From NCBI GenBank assembly GCA_949752745.1, contig OX457027.1, positions 77,245,214-77,309,213 of the forward strand: a DNA stretch of 64,000 nucleotides. The letters run 5' to 3'. Numbering within the stretch: the first letter of the stretch is position 1; every line of letters begins with the position of its first letter. Position numbers and translations under genes: made by a program. The stretch is from Protula sp. h YS-2021 (lineage: Eukaryota > Annelida > Polychaeta > Sabellida > Serpulidae). This document shows positions 48,180 to 59,618 of the stretch, one piece after another. Below the pieces are notes generated by a model. It had not been told where the DNA came from, did not search any database, and saw only the letters and a program-made list of their open reading frames with translations.

Positions 48180-48331
48180 AAAAGGCAGATATCAAGCCGT
48201 TGGTGCTGTTAGCCAGTGACGAGGGCGGTCTGGAGAGTGTTGGTGCGCCATCTGTGAGCAGCGAGAGAAATTACCAGACAAGCACAACTCGTATTGACCT
48301 GGCGGAAGAGTCGGAAAGCGTCGCCGTTAAG
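48180..48331 (+). CDS. GPATCH1: GPATCH1 copy 2, EKADIKPL exon
   Basis: 152 nt, open, with an acidic end RIDLAEESESVAVK. Acceptor TTACAG and donor AAG/GTGTGT. Confidence 0.7.
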
Positions 48332-48824
48332 GTGTGTTTGTTTACCCTGGAATACCCAATCTGCTTCCCGCCCTCGTACAGCCCCCCTCCCCTATACTGG
48401 TAACGATTCCCAGTCTATTATTTTAATAAACACAGTCATTAGTATCTTTTTTTTGTTTTTCATTTTACTTTTTTTTTTGGGGCGGGGGTTAGTGGTAGGT
48501 ACCGGTACTACCGGATTCCTCGGCTGTGATAACACCACACATTGTATACGATAATAGAGCGCGAGATAGTATGTGTGAGTTGTGTCTGTGCAGGATCGGA
48601 GTCAAGAGGAAGGGGCCCCAGGAATTTGGAGGTGGTGGTACTGCATCTAGTTCGTTGAATGTTGAAATCGATCAGGGGTCATTCTGATAATGCTAAACAC
48701 ATCCATTTCTATCACTTGCTTTTGCTTCTTGGGTCTTGACTGTGATACAAAAATGGCATTTTTAATCAATATGTCTTTATTTGCCATAAAGCGTGAACAT
48801 AAGCATTGGCTACAAAGCTGGAGT

Positions 48825-49615
48825 ATGGACAACTCGCCGTAATGCCAATTCGCCATAAACCAAGTCGCCATAATTTCCGAAATGTTTTCAGCTCGCCATA
48901 GATCTTGCCAGCTGGCCATGCTGTTTAAATCTCCTGTCGCCTTGTGTATATATATATATTGGTTACAACCGAAAAATGGTGTGTAAAATACAAGAACTAA
49001 ACAGAGTGTGCGTGTATAAGGAAATTGTTTACTATCGAAAAGGGGTTTTAAAAAGAAAGAAATAGAACGAAAAACAAATTTATTTATCCAGATTTGTTGA
49101 ACTGATTTCAAGACCAAAAATTTACTCCTTTTATACAGGAAAATTAACACTCAGTTGGAATTTCATTTCAAAAATAATTGCAATATCTCCCACCAGCACT
49201 CCATTGCAATTTCATTTAAAAAATAATTGCAATCTCTCCCGCTTATAGTGGGAATGCAATTTCATTTCAAGAACAATCACAATATCTCCCACTTATACTC
49301 CAGTGTATTTCCAACTAATTGCTTCCCTATCGGTTTTACTGAATTACTTTCATGTATTTCAATTAAAGGAATTGCGATCCATTGTTGTTAAACTGAAAAT
49401 GGTGTGTAAAACTGGTGTGCAAAAAAAAAAAAGAAAAAAATCAAAAACATTCAGTTGAACATGCATAAAAAATGAAAGCATGAAATTAGACTTAAGTAAA
49501 AGAGGACATAGTCACGAAAATGGTTTGTAAAATGTAAGCAAAAAAAAAAAAGTATGGCGAGTTGGTTTCCAAGTCGCCATATGGCGAGTTGGATTTATGG
49601 CGAGATGCCCTGACC
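48825..49615. mobile_element. CAACTCGCCATA motif-array element
   Basis: The left arm (48827-48920) repeats CAACTCGCC, CCAATTCGCCATAA and AAGTCGCCATAA. The right arm (49553-49610) repeats TATGGCGAGTTGG in the opposite sense. The interior has ATTGCAATTTCATTT words. It lies in an intron of copy 2 and is absent from copy 1, where the intron is about 1.3 kb shorter. Confidence 0.6.
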
Positions 49616-49645
49616 CCTACAAAGCTTTATGCGGAATTGCGAGTG

Positions 49646-49822
49646 CAGTCGATACCGGTTAATGGCATAGCCAGTTTCCCAAAGTACATTACATATTTAG
49701 CGATTTATGCGATTATCCACAATACTTTATATGAAAAAGAACATAATGGGTTTTACTACAGTATGCATGTAACCGACTTATGCTATGAACCGATTACATT
49801 TTTCACGAAGTGGCATTAATCA
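49646..49822. mobile_element. Short relative of the 27350 pogo-like element
   Basis: Begins CAGTCGATACCGGTTAATGG and contains ATTTATGCGATTATCC and AACCGACTTATGC, the same motifs as at 27350-28182. The right end is uncertain. Confidence 0.4.
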
Positions 49823-49854
49823 CAATAAGTATATAGAAACTTGTTACTTTTCAG

Positions 49855-50059
49855 GAAGAACAGAAAGAGAGGCCACCCATGGACATATTCAAGGCTATAT
49901 TCTCCAATTCTGAGAGTAGCTCGGGAAGCAGTAGTGACGAAGACGAACCCTCGCGACAGCCCACAGCACAGACTGCCCACTCACAGCCACAGCAAGCTTC
50001 CGGGTCACAAATAACACATGCTCCCGCTTTGGTGACGCAAGAACGTCAAGAATCTACAG
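49855..50059 (+). CDS. GPATCH1: GPATCH1 copy 2, MDIFKAIF exon
   Basis: 205 nt after TTTTCAG, reading EEQKERPPMDIFKAIFSNSE, a Ser/Asp/Glu-rich part, and HAPALVTQERQEST. It matches RPSMDLFRAIFASSSDE and HALVPAPQE of vertebrate GPATCH1. Its phase-1 exit joins the YGPALPP exon in frame. Confidence 0.85.
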
Positions 50060-50239
50060 GTTTTTTACTCTCTATCTACAAATAAATTCTGGCATTGCAT
50101 GAAAGTGATTCTGGAAAAGCACACGGGGACGGCTACTTCTACAAAAGCTGTATCTTCCAAATCGCGACAAATTCACCTTCTATTAATAACATTCAATTTT
50201 TATTGTTAGCGTTTAGTCAACAACGTAATAATGTCGTCT

Positions 50240-50632
50240 CAGTGTGCCCTCACTGCGCCTCATCTGAGTGGCTCGGTCGCTGCACCTCATTGTGTCAGTG
50301 TGCCCTCGCTGCGCCTCATCTGAGTGGCTCGGTCGCTGCACCTCATTGTCTCAGTGTGCCCTCACTGCGCCTCATCTGAGTGGCTCGGTCGCTGCACCTC
50401 ATTGTGTCAGTGTGCCCTCACTGCGCCTCATCTGAGTGGCTCGGTCGCTGCACCTCATTGTGTCAGTGTGCCCTCACTGCGCCTCATCTGAGTGGCTCGG
50501 TCGCTGCACCTCATTGTCTCAGTGTGCCCTCACTGCGCCTCATCTGAGTGGCTCGGTCGCTGCACCTAATTGTGTCAGCGTGTCCTCATTGCGCTTCATC
50601 TGAGTGGCTCGGTCGCTGGACTTCGTTGTGTA
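50240..50632. repeat. 56-bp tandem repeat, about seven units
   Basis: The unit contains CAGTGTGCCCTCACTGCGCC and GAGTGGCTCGGTCGCTGCAC. Repeat starts are near 50240, 50296, 50352, 50408, 50464, 50520 and 50576. Cassette 1 has a single unit near 24490. Confidence 0.9.
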
Positions 50633-50639
50633 TTTTGTT

Positions 50640-51244
50640 TTTTTTTCATGAAAGTGCAGTCCTCCACTGTGCGTGGCTGCAAGATAATGAGATAAAAAAC
50701 TAAGGTACAGATTATCTAAAACCATGAATTACGACTTTTGCACTGGAATTTAGACTGAAATTTTTAGTTTTAGTCCAAGCGACTGGGGGTTTTGGAATGT
50801 GTCGTCTCTGGGGGCACTTTGGCAAGAAATCCTCCAAAAGATTGAAAAAGACAAGCTACCTAGCTAACGCTGAAAAGACCTTTACATACAAGCTATATGG
50901 TTTATATTATAATCGTGTTTTGATGAGCTACAAAGCGTCTTGTATATATTGCGCAATCTTTCTGGGTCACACAGCAGAACAACCAACCAAACCATTACGA
51001 GTTTCCAGGTACACAGCATGGTTTGGTGGAAAATAAAGTGTCACGCATTCGGTGGGAGATAACAATATCGTTCAGTGTTTGTCTTCCTGGAAGGAAAAGG
51101 ACCCCGTGACACTTGTTGGATTGATGTGACACAAGCGGCCTGCTGGCTTCACCATGTGCACGATGATAAAATCTTCTTCAGATTTTGTTATGATTTGTAC
51201 AACCGAAAACGTGATGAGATATGCTGGTTGATGTGAATCGCGTG
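50640..51244. other. Intron between repeat and TRIM 3' end, cassette 2
   Basis: Matches 24560-25106. No gene is seen. Confidence 0.55.
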
Positions 51245-53098
51245 TTAGTGGAGGGAAAATTCCTGATACCTGTTGTTCCACAGCCACACAAGCAGCTTGT
51301 CGTCGGTCATGACAGCGCACAGAGGGTTCTGTCCCAGTCCATTCAGCGGAAGGCGCGACCATTCTCCTGCATGGCTCAGTGTCTGTAAGCGATGATTGTT
51401 GCAGTCCGCTATCAGGAGCACTCCGTCAGGATCTACACCAGAGAGGAGAGGACACCACAGCTGGCCATTAGCAGTGCCGTGACTGCCGTGTGTAGCCACG
51501 TACGCCCCGGCGTGTGTGTACTGTACTACTGTGTTGCTTACAACCAGCGCGACATAGACGTGATTCTCAGTCACCTGAATGGTGTTTGTATCGCTGCTTG
51601 TGTAGTTGTGAACACTAGTCTCGCTCTGCCTCACATAGCGCCTTCTCTGCCTTGAGTCTGCCTTGAGGATAACAATCTTGCCACGTTTGTCATCTAACGC
51701 ATAGACCTTGTCGCCCATCACGGAGACATCACAGAAGTCACCACCCTCTACCCGCGTGGCCGCGCTGCCGTCCTGGCGTGCCACGAACAAGCCGTTCTCA
51801 GCGGCAATAATGACGCCGTCAGGAACCTGTGCTACTGATCGACATTTACCTGTGTTGTCGAAGGTGACTGTTCTCACCGCGTCACCGGCCATTGTCCGGA
51901 TGTGAATGTTATTCGTTCCGTACTCAACACACCAAAGCTGATCTTGATTTTCTGCAAATCGTTCACAATTAAAAGGTGTCTCTGTCGTTCTAATTAACTG
52001 GGCTGCCTTTTGCGTGACACCGGTCAGACGCCGTGGTATTGTCATGGAGGGCAGGGAGGACCTTTCCCTTACGTCACCCACACTGTTAACCTCACTCCTC
52101 GCAGTCTGTATAAATGTAGCGGCCATTGGCTTGGGAACTGGCTCATACTCGTCGTTTCGGTCTATGAACGAAGCCAGGCTGTTGCCCAGCCCCGAGTGAA
52201 TGGCGCTGAGCAGACTTGCCCCCCGGGTCGTCGTTAGTGTGGTGTCACTCAGCTCCACGATGTTCTTCTCACTCTTTAGTTTCACTTCTAAGGTACTGAT
52301 GTTTTCCTCTACTTCGGCAAGTTGTTTCTTTTCAATGATGTCCAAAGCTTGCTTGAGTTGTTTGGAATCTTCGCGAACTCTTGTCAAAGTTTCTTCGGTG
52401 TATTGGTCAATCTTTGTTTCGAGCTGTTCATATTGTTTGTTCAGGTCATGTGCGTGTGCTTTCGCGTCATCCAGGGCTTTTTCAGTACCTGCTATGAGCT
52501 GTTCTACTTTGTTCCTGCGTTCCTCCACGAGTGGAACAGCCTTCTTCAGGGCATCGTCAATGGTCTGCGCTGGGTGGTATTTGTGTTCTGTACCGTTACA
52601 CAAGAGGCATATAAGCTGCTGACAGTCGGGGCAGTAGAGCTTCACCAGTTCCTCGGGGTGCTGTGTGCAGTACACATGCTTGTCGACGACTGGCGGTGAA
52701 TTCTCGTCCAGCACGATCCATTTGTGGCGTTTTAGGGAAGAAAATCCGTCGTGGTGATCTCGACAGACTTGGCAGAAGTTTTCCTTGCAGTCGCCGCATC
52801 GCCAAGTGGGCTTCTCCGACTTGCATTTATCACACGATTGTCCTTTCTCGGCCTGATCCAACACTTCGAGGAGCTCCTTGACAAAATACATTGGTCGGAG
52901 GCTCTCCTTAGCCGTAAACATCCTGCAGAGGGGGCAGTTGTAGCCAATCTTGCCTCCCTCCGTGATAGACTTAAGGCCGTGGACACAGGACTCGCAATAA
53001 AAGTGTAGGCACATCAGAGCAAGGGGGTTGTTGAATTTCCCAAAACAGATAGGACACTTGATCATGGTTTGCAGCTTCTCGGTAGTTGCGCTGGCCAT
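51245..53098 (-). CDS. TRIM-type RING/B-box/coiled-coil/NHL protein, copy 2
   Basis: A 617-residue open frame without introns. A C3HC4 RING (C15, C18, C30, H32, C35, C38, C55, C58) would give E3 ubiquitin ligase activity. B-box 1 spans about 89-126 and B-box 2 about 144-175 (C144, H147, C156, C159, C164, C167, H172, H175). A coiled coil at about 185-285 would dimerise the protein. Residues 365-617 resemble an NHL beta-propeller, clearest at SGVDPDGVLLIADCNNHR. This order is that of TRIM2/3/71-like and the many invertebrate TRIM-NHL proteins. The start chosen is the ATG after a T-rich tract and GCAG; the frame is open further upstream, but that part looks like an intron end. It is antisense inside a GPATCH1 intron. 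Substrate and partner cannot be told. Confidence 0.9.
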   Translation of the reverse strand: MASATTEKLQTMIKCPICFGKFNNPLALMCLHFYCESCVHGLKSITEGGKIGYNCPLCRMFTAKESLRPMYFVKELLEVLDQAEKGQSCDKCKSEKPTWRCGDCKENFCQVCRDHHDGFSSLKRHKWIVLDENSPPVVDKHVYCTQHPEELVKLYCPDCQQLICLLCNGTEHKYHPAQTIDDALKKAVPLVEERRNKVEQLIAGTEKALDDAKAHAHDLNKQYEQLETKIDQYTEETLTRVREDSKQLKQALDIIEKKQLAEVEENISTLEVKLKSEKNIVELSDTTLTTTRGASLLSAIHSGLGNSLASFIDRNDEYEPVPKPMAATFIQTARSEVNSVGDVRERSSLPSMTIPRRLTGVTQKAAQLIRTTETPFNCERFAENQDQLWCVEYGTNNIHIRTMAGDAVRTVTFDNTGKCRSVAQVPDGVIIAAENGLFVARQDGSAATRVEGGDFCDVSVMGDKVYALDDKRGKIVILKADSRQRRRYVRQSETSVHNYTSSDTNTIQVTENHVYVALVVSNTVVQYTHAGAYVATHGSHGTANGQLWCPLLSGVDPDGVLLIADCNNHRLQTLSHAGEWSRLPLNGLGQNPLCAVMTDDKLLVWLWNNRYQEFSLH

Positions 53099-53110
53099 CT
53101 TCTGCAAAAA
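53099..53110 (-). other. Probable splice acceptor before TRIM copy 2 ATG
   Basis: On the - strand a poly-T tract and GCAG lie three bases before the ATG. The same is seen before TRIM copy 1. It suggests a non-coding 5' exon further right on the map, which I could not locate. Confidence 0.5.
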
Positions 53111-53221
53111 AAAAAAAAATAATAATAATAATAAACGCTCGAGTAACAGGGTACAATGGCATATTATCATATCTGCCAGCTTATCTGAGTCGTGTATATA
53201 TATATATATATATCTATGTTA

Positions 53222-54172
53222 CAGCGAATCTGTAAAACCAGCGAATCTATAGATTCGCTGAAAATTTCAGCGACTCTGTAGATTCGCTGACTCACTTAGC
53301 GAATCTGTAGATTCGCTGAAAATTTTCAGCGAATCTACAGATTCGCTGGTTTTTTACCCAAAAAATTATACAGATTCGCTGAAATTGCCTGATCGGCCAT
53401 CTTCACCGACATGATCACTTATTTTCGATAATATTTGAAATTTAAGTGCTTTTGAGTGATTACGTTACTCCAGATGTATTTTACACACCTTTTCCTTGGT
53501 TTGTGTGATGGGAATACATTAAAATCAGGCTTCATTTTCTGTTTCCATTGCTATTAACTCATTTCATGTAGCTGAAATACAGCAGTTATATGCTTTCACA
53601 CAGGAATAAAGTTCCTATTCGTTGAAATCCTTGTCCTATCAGTTTCTGTTAAATTAAACTATGAGTATGCGGAGCATCGGAAATTAAGACTGATTGGATA
53701 AGCGCACCGTAATTCAATTGCAATTTATAACACCCAGAGGTGAAGAGACTCAGAAGGGGAGTAATGATTGCAATTTATTTAGAAACAATAGTACACTGTA
53801 TTAAGATTTGCTGTGATCACTTTTATGAAAGACGATAACTCAAAGAGAGAAACTTAATTTAAGCCTTCGTGAATATTGATAGCAAATATTTTCGATCGCT
53901 GTCCAATATTGTTTTTCATTTGAAACTAGAAATTCGCATTTCAACAATGCATTTTAAAGTTAGTTAAATAAAGTATGTGTAATTTTAAATGTTGCAATAT
54001 ATCACATTCCCCAAAAAACAAGAAAAAGGTGTGTAAAACACCTCTGGAATAAAGAAGTCACATAATTGCAATTAAATTTCAAATATCACCCAACACAAGT
54101 AATCCTGTCTGTAGATTCGCTGAAAATTTTCAGCGAATCTACAGATTCGCTAAGTGAGTCAGCGCATCTACA
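53222..54172. mobile_element. Fold-back element, GCGAATCTGTAGATTCGC family, copy 2
   Basis: The left arm 53222-53375 begins TA/CAGCGAATCTGTAAAACC and has the same palindromes as 9222-9370. Interior blocks match 9380-10330. The right arm is cut short at 54172 by an AT run. Confidence 0.65.
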
Positions 54173-54175
54173 GAA

Positions 54176-54183
54176 TTATATAT

Positions 54184-54277
<94 letters not shown>
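54176..54277. repeat. (AT)n microsatellite
   Basis: About 100 bp of TA dinucleotide between two TA-flanked elements. Confidence 0.95.
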
Positions 54278-54280
<3 letters not shown>

Positions 54281-54281
54281 A

Positions 54282-56757
54282 CAGTCAATGTTGGAAACCC
54301 GCCATTTCACGAAATGGCAAACCGTGTTGGGTAAATTCGCGTAATGCCTAAAATCTTTTGCCGTTTCCCGAAATAACCTAAAAGTTAGGTTATTTCACGA
54401 AATTACCTAAATTTTCGGTTTGCCATTACGTGAAATGGCAAACTGTCATCTATAACAAGGGAATATCACAGGAATATATATATATATATATGTTACAGTC
54501 AATGTTGGAAACCCGCCATTTCACGAAATGGCAAACCGTGTTGGGTAAATTCGCGTAATGCCTAAAATCTTTTGCCGTTTCACGAAATAACCTAAAAGTT
54601 AGGTTATTTCACGAAATTACCTAAATTTTCGGTTTGCCATTACGTGAAATGGCAAACTGTCATCTATAACAAGGGAATATCACAGGAATCCGAAAAAACA
54701 GTGGTTTGAACTGATTATTGATAAGGATGTCAGACAACTCACCCAAAAACCAACTCACCCAAAACATGACCAACTCACCCAAAACCTTTGGACGACTCAC
54801 CCAAAGCCCTTGGACGACTCACGCAATTTTACAAGACTGTGTGAAATGTTTATAAGAGGCTTTTATAAATATTTTATTGATGTTTACAATTCAGCCTGCA
54901 GCTTTTCCACCAGTTAAGTTTGTATTTGAAGTTAGTAACAACACCAAAATGACTAAAATTTAAGTAAAACTTTGATTTAAGTGAAACATTCGTTCATTAA
55001 AGTGTGTAACTACATATCAATACAAATCTCAAATGCATTTAATACGAGCAAAGTTAGTTTATTCAGTCACAATGTCATTCGGTGCACGACTCCGGAAAAA
55101 TCTCATTAATATTCCAACAAATAAGAGGCCCTCTGGCTGAACGACCCCGGGATCACTAATAAGGAGTTAAGCGACTCCGAGCTGAACAGTGGTGACAGGC
55201 CACTGATTAATTAATTGCACTTTATAATTACTTTTCAGCTTCTCTGTGTCGCACTATTAGGATTAACACGAGGGACTCCGAACGATTTGCATTTTGCAGA
55301 AATTGCAATTAAATATCTGTTCACCGAAAATTATGCAAGTTTAATTATGGAAAGAAAACGCTGACTTATTTGCGGTTAAATAATAAAATATTTTTTTGGG
55401 TGAGTCGTCCAAGACTTTGGGTGAGTTGTCCAAAATTTTGGGTGAGTCGTCCAAAATTATTGGGTGAGTTGTCCAAAATTTTGGGTGAGTCGTCCAAGAT
55501 TTTGGGTGAGTTGTCCAAGGATTTTTTGGGTGAGTTGGTTTTTGGGTGAGTTGTCTTGCTCCCATTGATAAAATACGGGTAATACAGTCAACCCTTCGAG
55601 AATGTTTCACACCACACGATGAAAGATATGAATATCACATCACCGCATTGCAGAATTTCGTATCTGAAAATTAAAGAAAGGAAAATCTTTCAAGTTTTAA
55701 CCTACATCTGAGACAAAAACATGAACAAAAATGCAGTATTTTAAAGACAGCTAGCACTTTTCTTATCTTTAAAACTCGAGTTAAGAGGAATTTTAAAGCT
55801 GTTGTATCCCAATAACGTTATTCTCCAATTCTATCTAATGAACATTGAAATTTTCAAATATTATCCGAGTTATGACCAAAATTTATATTAATAATAATAA
55901 TTTTACACTTGTTGAGAATATAATATTCCCGCCTGTTTTTTTGTGCCGGTGTTCAAGGCGCATGCTTTTAATTCCTCCACAGTCGAGTAATATTGGTCTT
56001 TTGGCATAAAGACCGATTTGTGCTGTTCAAATACTTTGTACAGCTCCTGTTTGTATTTATCTTCATTTGATTCTCCCATTTTTAGGAATTTGATAAAAAC
56101 GTTCCGATTTTAGGTAAATTTATATCAAAATATATCTTCTCCGGAGGGCCAATGTGGAGAAAGTTTCCTTATTATGACCAATCCATGAAAACGGCTTAAT
56201 TCCAAAGTAGGTAAAAGCAGACGTTATAGGATGTTCTTTTTCAGAGTGGGTTAACGGCAAATAGGTGACCAGTTCCTGAGTACATCATCTTAAACCAGTT
56301 TTGTGTGTTGTTTTGAAATTTATCCTAATAATAATTAAATCAATCAAAAAGGAACACAAACACTTGTGTGCATAACCATGAATTACAATTAATATGATCG
56401 CGTTAAAAGCTTGTGATCAGTTGCAATCAACTGTGATGTATTAAATAAAGGAACAAACCAACTATAATGTATTAATTGTATTTGAAAACTGAAGTAATCT
56501 TATTGCAATTATAAAAGATAAAAGATACAATATTTGTCACGATTGAAACTAAATTCGAGCAAAAAAAGCTTATTTCACAATTTTGCCTGATCTCCATTTG
56601 CAAATTTGTGAAATAAAATGTAAGATTTTTAGGTAATTTCATGAAATAACCTAACTTTTAGGTTATTTCGTGAAACGGCAAAAGATTTTAGGCATTACGC
56701 GAATTTACCCAAAACGGTTTGCCATTTCGTGAAATGACGGGTTTCCAACATTGACTG
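54282..56757. mobile_element. Element with ~200-bp terminal inverted repeats, left arm duplicated
   Basis: The left arm starts CAGTCAATGTTGGAAACCCG and is present twice in direct order (54282 and 54496). The right arm (about 56570-56757) is its inverted copy, ending GTTTCCAACATTGACTG/TA. The arms contain internal palindromes around AAAAGTTAGGTTATTTC and CATTTCACGAAATGGC. The interior holds the nested element at 54733-55555 and AT-rich sequence. No transposase is seen. Confidence 0.7.
54733..55555. mobile_element. Nested CAACTCACCCAAAA motif-array element
   Basis: The first and last 28 bp are perfect inverted copies (GACAACTCACCCAAAAAC at the left). Inside them TTGGGTGAGTYGTCCAA repeats about eight times on the right, and its complement four or five times on the left. 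The interior of about 550 bp is AT-rich and includes ATTGCAATTAAATA. It lies within the element at 54282-56757. Confidence 0.7.
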
Positions 56758-56775
56758 TAACATATATATATATTA

Positions 56776-56820
56776 CAGCGGATCTGTCAAATCAGCGACT
56801 TTACAAAGCCGCTGAAATTT
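56776..56820. mobile_element. Left-end fragment of the GCGGCTTT-palindrome family
   Basis: TA/CAGCGGATCTGTC then AGCGACTTTACAAAGCCGCT. It is the left-end counterpart of the right end at 477-602. Confidence 0.55.
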
Positions 56821-57741
56821 GGTGAAATCCTTCCAATAATCTGGCTGTATCAAGCAATATCAGGCTATATCAGTAGGGTTAATGTGAATATGTTGCTGCT
56901 TATCTCGATCCATATACCAGAGTACAAAACTTAAGTAGTGTTGTAAAACTGTTTGTGGTAAGATTAAGACTGATAAAACTTCAGTCGACGTGTGACAATT
57001 TGTGCAGTTATTTAAGAAAACAAATTACAAAGTGAGAAGTCTGGCTATTAGACGATTTACACAGCAAAATGTACTTCTAAGTGTTAGCTATTGAGGGCTT
57101 GGCATTCAAATAAGTTTTCGCCATGTGTTCCATCCAAACCTTTTGTGCTCACACCGTGATTCTGGCATTCTGTATGTGGTGTTTGTGGGCTCGTTAATAT
57201 ATCAAATAAGGAAGTACTATGCTAATTATCTGGAATTTCGAATCATTTTTATATAGTTATCTACAGTGTTTGGCTGCAAATCAGCAATTAAGACCCCCTA
57301 TGCCCCCTAAAATTGGGTTGTGATTGGGATGGCTTGAGTTGGGTTGGCTTGGACTTTCTGCTACCTCTGCCGTATATGTGTAATGTTGAATGTGGTGCTG
57401 GGCGTAGAGAGGGATTCGAATTCAATTTTATTGGGATAATTCAAAGGGATTGATTGGAATTTTTTATGCCTCTCTGCCCAGTCCTGATACCTTTTAGATT
57501 TTTGGTACATTCATGGCGTATGGAATGTTGAAGGACTTGCAAAGATGCATCTTTCAAGTTGGCGCCTTATACGCCGTTGTAAGGAGCTTATGCGTATGGA
57601 GTATGGGAAGTGGGGGGGGGGGAGGGGGGCTCGGGGGGTGGGCTGGGGGGAGGGGGGATGGGCTGGGGGTTACTGCCAAAGAGGTTGTGTATCTTATATC
57701 GGTTGCGACAAGAAACTTTTCTACTTGCGCTGGTCTTGTAG
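56821..57741 (+). other. Intron block upstream of YGPALPP exon, cassette 2
   Basis: Matches 5028-5931 closely. The G-rich stretch at 57613-57670 is longer than in the other copies. Confidence 0.6.
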
Positions 57742-57891
57742 GACAGACAGGGACGATTCGCGTGCAGAGTTTGCAGGACAGGCTTTCACCACCACTCACA
57801 GGAGAACACGCCAGCAGTGTTACCCCAGTGGCAGCGAGGCAGGTCACCCAGGACTCCTACGGCCCAGCTTTACCGCCCAGCTTTCATCCAG
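57742..57891 (+). CDS. GPATCH1: GPATCH1 copy 2, YGPALPP exon
   Basis: 150 nt, open, ending QDSYGPALPPSFHP, donor CAG/GTAATT. Confidence 0.8.
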
Positions 57892-58473
57892 GTAATTTCT
57901 CAGCTAGTGAATCTACCTGAAAAGTGTTAAAAAATGGATACCAGGTTCGATGTTGTTCGGCTCGCAGTCTGTGCTCGGGGGCCCTGTTGATGTACAGGAT
58001 GAAATATAAATAGGGCCTGTGTAGGTACTGAAGGCAAGGAAAAGTGGCCCTGCTGATGTACAGTATTACGTATAAATAGGGCGTGTGCATGTACTGAAAA
58101 CAAGGAAACAGTCTTGTTTTTCAAACCAAGGGAGGGTCACTAAAATCGCAAATAAAAAGTGACACGAGACAATTTGAAGTAAAAAATTTCCCCTGAAGGC
58201 AGAAAACGTACTGCACTGGTTTTTTAGAGGAGAAATTATCACAAATATTTGCCATCGCATTTGCGGCGCTCGTATTTTCATGCAACAAACTTTTCAAACG
58301 TTTTAGTACAGCAAGTAGCACCTTATAAACTGAGTGGTATACGTGTTATTTCATATAAACGGTTTTTCTGAAACATTAAGCCATATCTTGCAAAAAAGGA
58401 AAATAAAATAAGAGAGAAGAATTTAATCATCGTCGGTTCACCGAAATTTACACAAAATCCGGTTCTATTTTTT

Positions 58474-58931
58474 TATCCCCCGCCATCATAGCGGAGGCGG
58501 GGGATATTGAAATTCCTCATGTCCGTTCGTCCGTCCGTCTGTCCGTTATCACTTTTGTCCAGGCCATATCTCTGTAACCGTTGATCGCAGGCATATCATA
58601 CCTTGAGAAATGAAAGAATATATAATGTAGTTTTGCGATGTCAGGTTAATTTTTGATTTCATAGAAAAAAGTCAAAATTATGGACTTTTGAAATGTTTGA
58701 ACTTAATCCTTTTCTTAGGGTACCTTGTCCAGGCGGTATCTCCGTAACCGTTGATTGCAGGCAAACCATACGTTGGGGAATGAAAGAACATATAATGTAG
58801 TTTTGCAACGTCAGGTTAATTTTTTATTTCATCAGAAATTGTCAAAGTTATGGACTTATGAAATGTTTCGACTTAGTCGTTTACTTAGGGCACCGTGTTG
58901 TTCTCTATGACCACACGGCGCGGCGGGGGAT
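58474..58931. mobile_element. Hairpin-headed element, complete
   Basis: Starts TATCCCCCGCC with a hairpin, has GTCCGTCCGTCTGTCCG, two units of about 175 bp, and ends near GGCGGGGGATGT. The flank 58932-59430 is unique to this cassette. The same element, truncated, is at 33584-34004. Confidence 0.6.
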
Positions 58932-59520
58932 GTGCAATTTACGATTGTCTTTTTTTTTTTGGATAAAAACCAAAAAAGGTCGTCGGCGGGTCGAGCTGCA
59001 AAAAGGAATGAGTAACAAGCATATTTTCTTATTGGCCAAAATAAATAGTGCTTCATCTGTTCTTTTTTTTTTTTTTTTTTGGTTGTTGTTTTTTTGGAGT
59101 CTGGGTTGATATCGATAAAGTCAGAGAGCTGCTGTATATTCTAAGTCGGATCATTACTAAGTCCGATCTGCATATTCTGTCCACAACGCACCTGGTTTGT
59201 GAAGGGTGACGGTTGTTCAACAGCCAACTGCTACGACAATCTGTTAAGTATAACACGTATCGACTCCACAGAGACCGGCTGGGGGGTGGTCGTTGGATTC
59301 CGTGCAAAGTACTGATTAAATGCTGGAACTAGTTCTTAAAAGTAGGTGTATCTGTCCAGAGGTCGGCTGTTCAGCGCGGAATATGGTGTTAATGGGATCC
59401 GTGATCAGTAATGGTAGGGGTTGTACGTAAAAGTACATGCTGGGCTTGATTCGAGAGTGATGGATCTTTGATTCACGTTATGGTCGCAGGTCACAGGTGG
59501 GATAAACTCCTATGTTGTAG

Positions 59521-59618
59521 GCTCTGACGTAAGCGACGAAAACAGCTCCAGAAAAGAGAAGCGAAAACACAAGAAGAAAGAACGCAATAGAGAAACACGC
59601 AAAGAGAAGAAAAAGAAG
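59521..59618 (+). CDS. GPATCH1: GPATCH1 copy 2, first Lys-rich exon
   Basis: 98 nt, reading GSDVSDENSSRKEKRKHKK. Sites are as in the other copies. Confidence 0.8.

Noticed and set aside
50240..50632. Regular repeats that might suggest a CRISPR array
   Set aside because: Direct tandem units without spacers, in an animal genome: a minisatellite.
53099..53170. 24-residue N-terminal extension of TRIM copy 2 with a Leu/Phe run resembling a signal peptide
   Set aside because: The run is encoded by a T-rich tract ending in GCAG just before the conserved ATG, so it looks like an intron end. The extension is not shared with copy 1.
55341..55610. Reverse frame with repeated THPK/DDSPK residues
   Set aside because: Translation of the GGGTGAGTYGTCC motif array of a mobile element.
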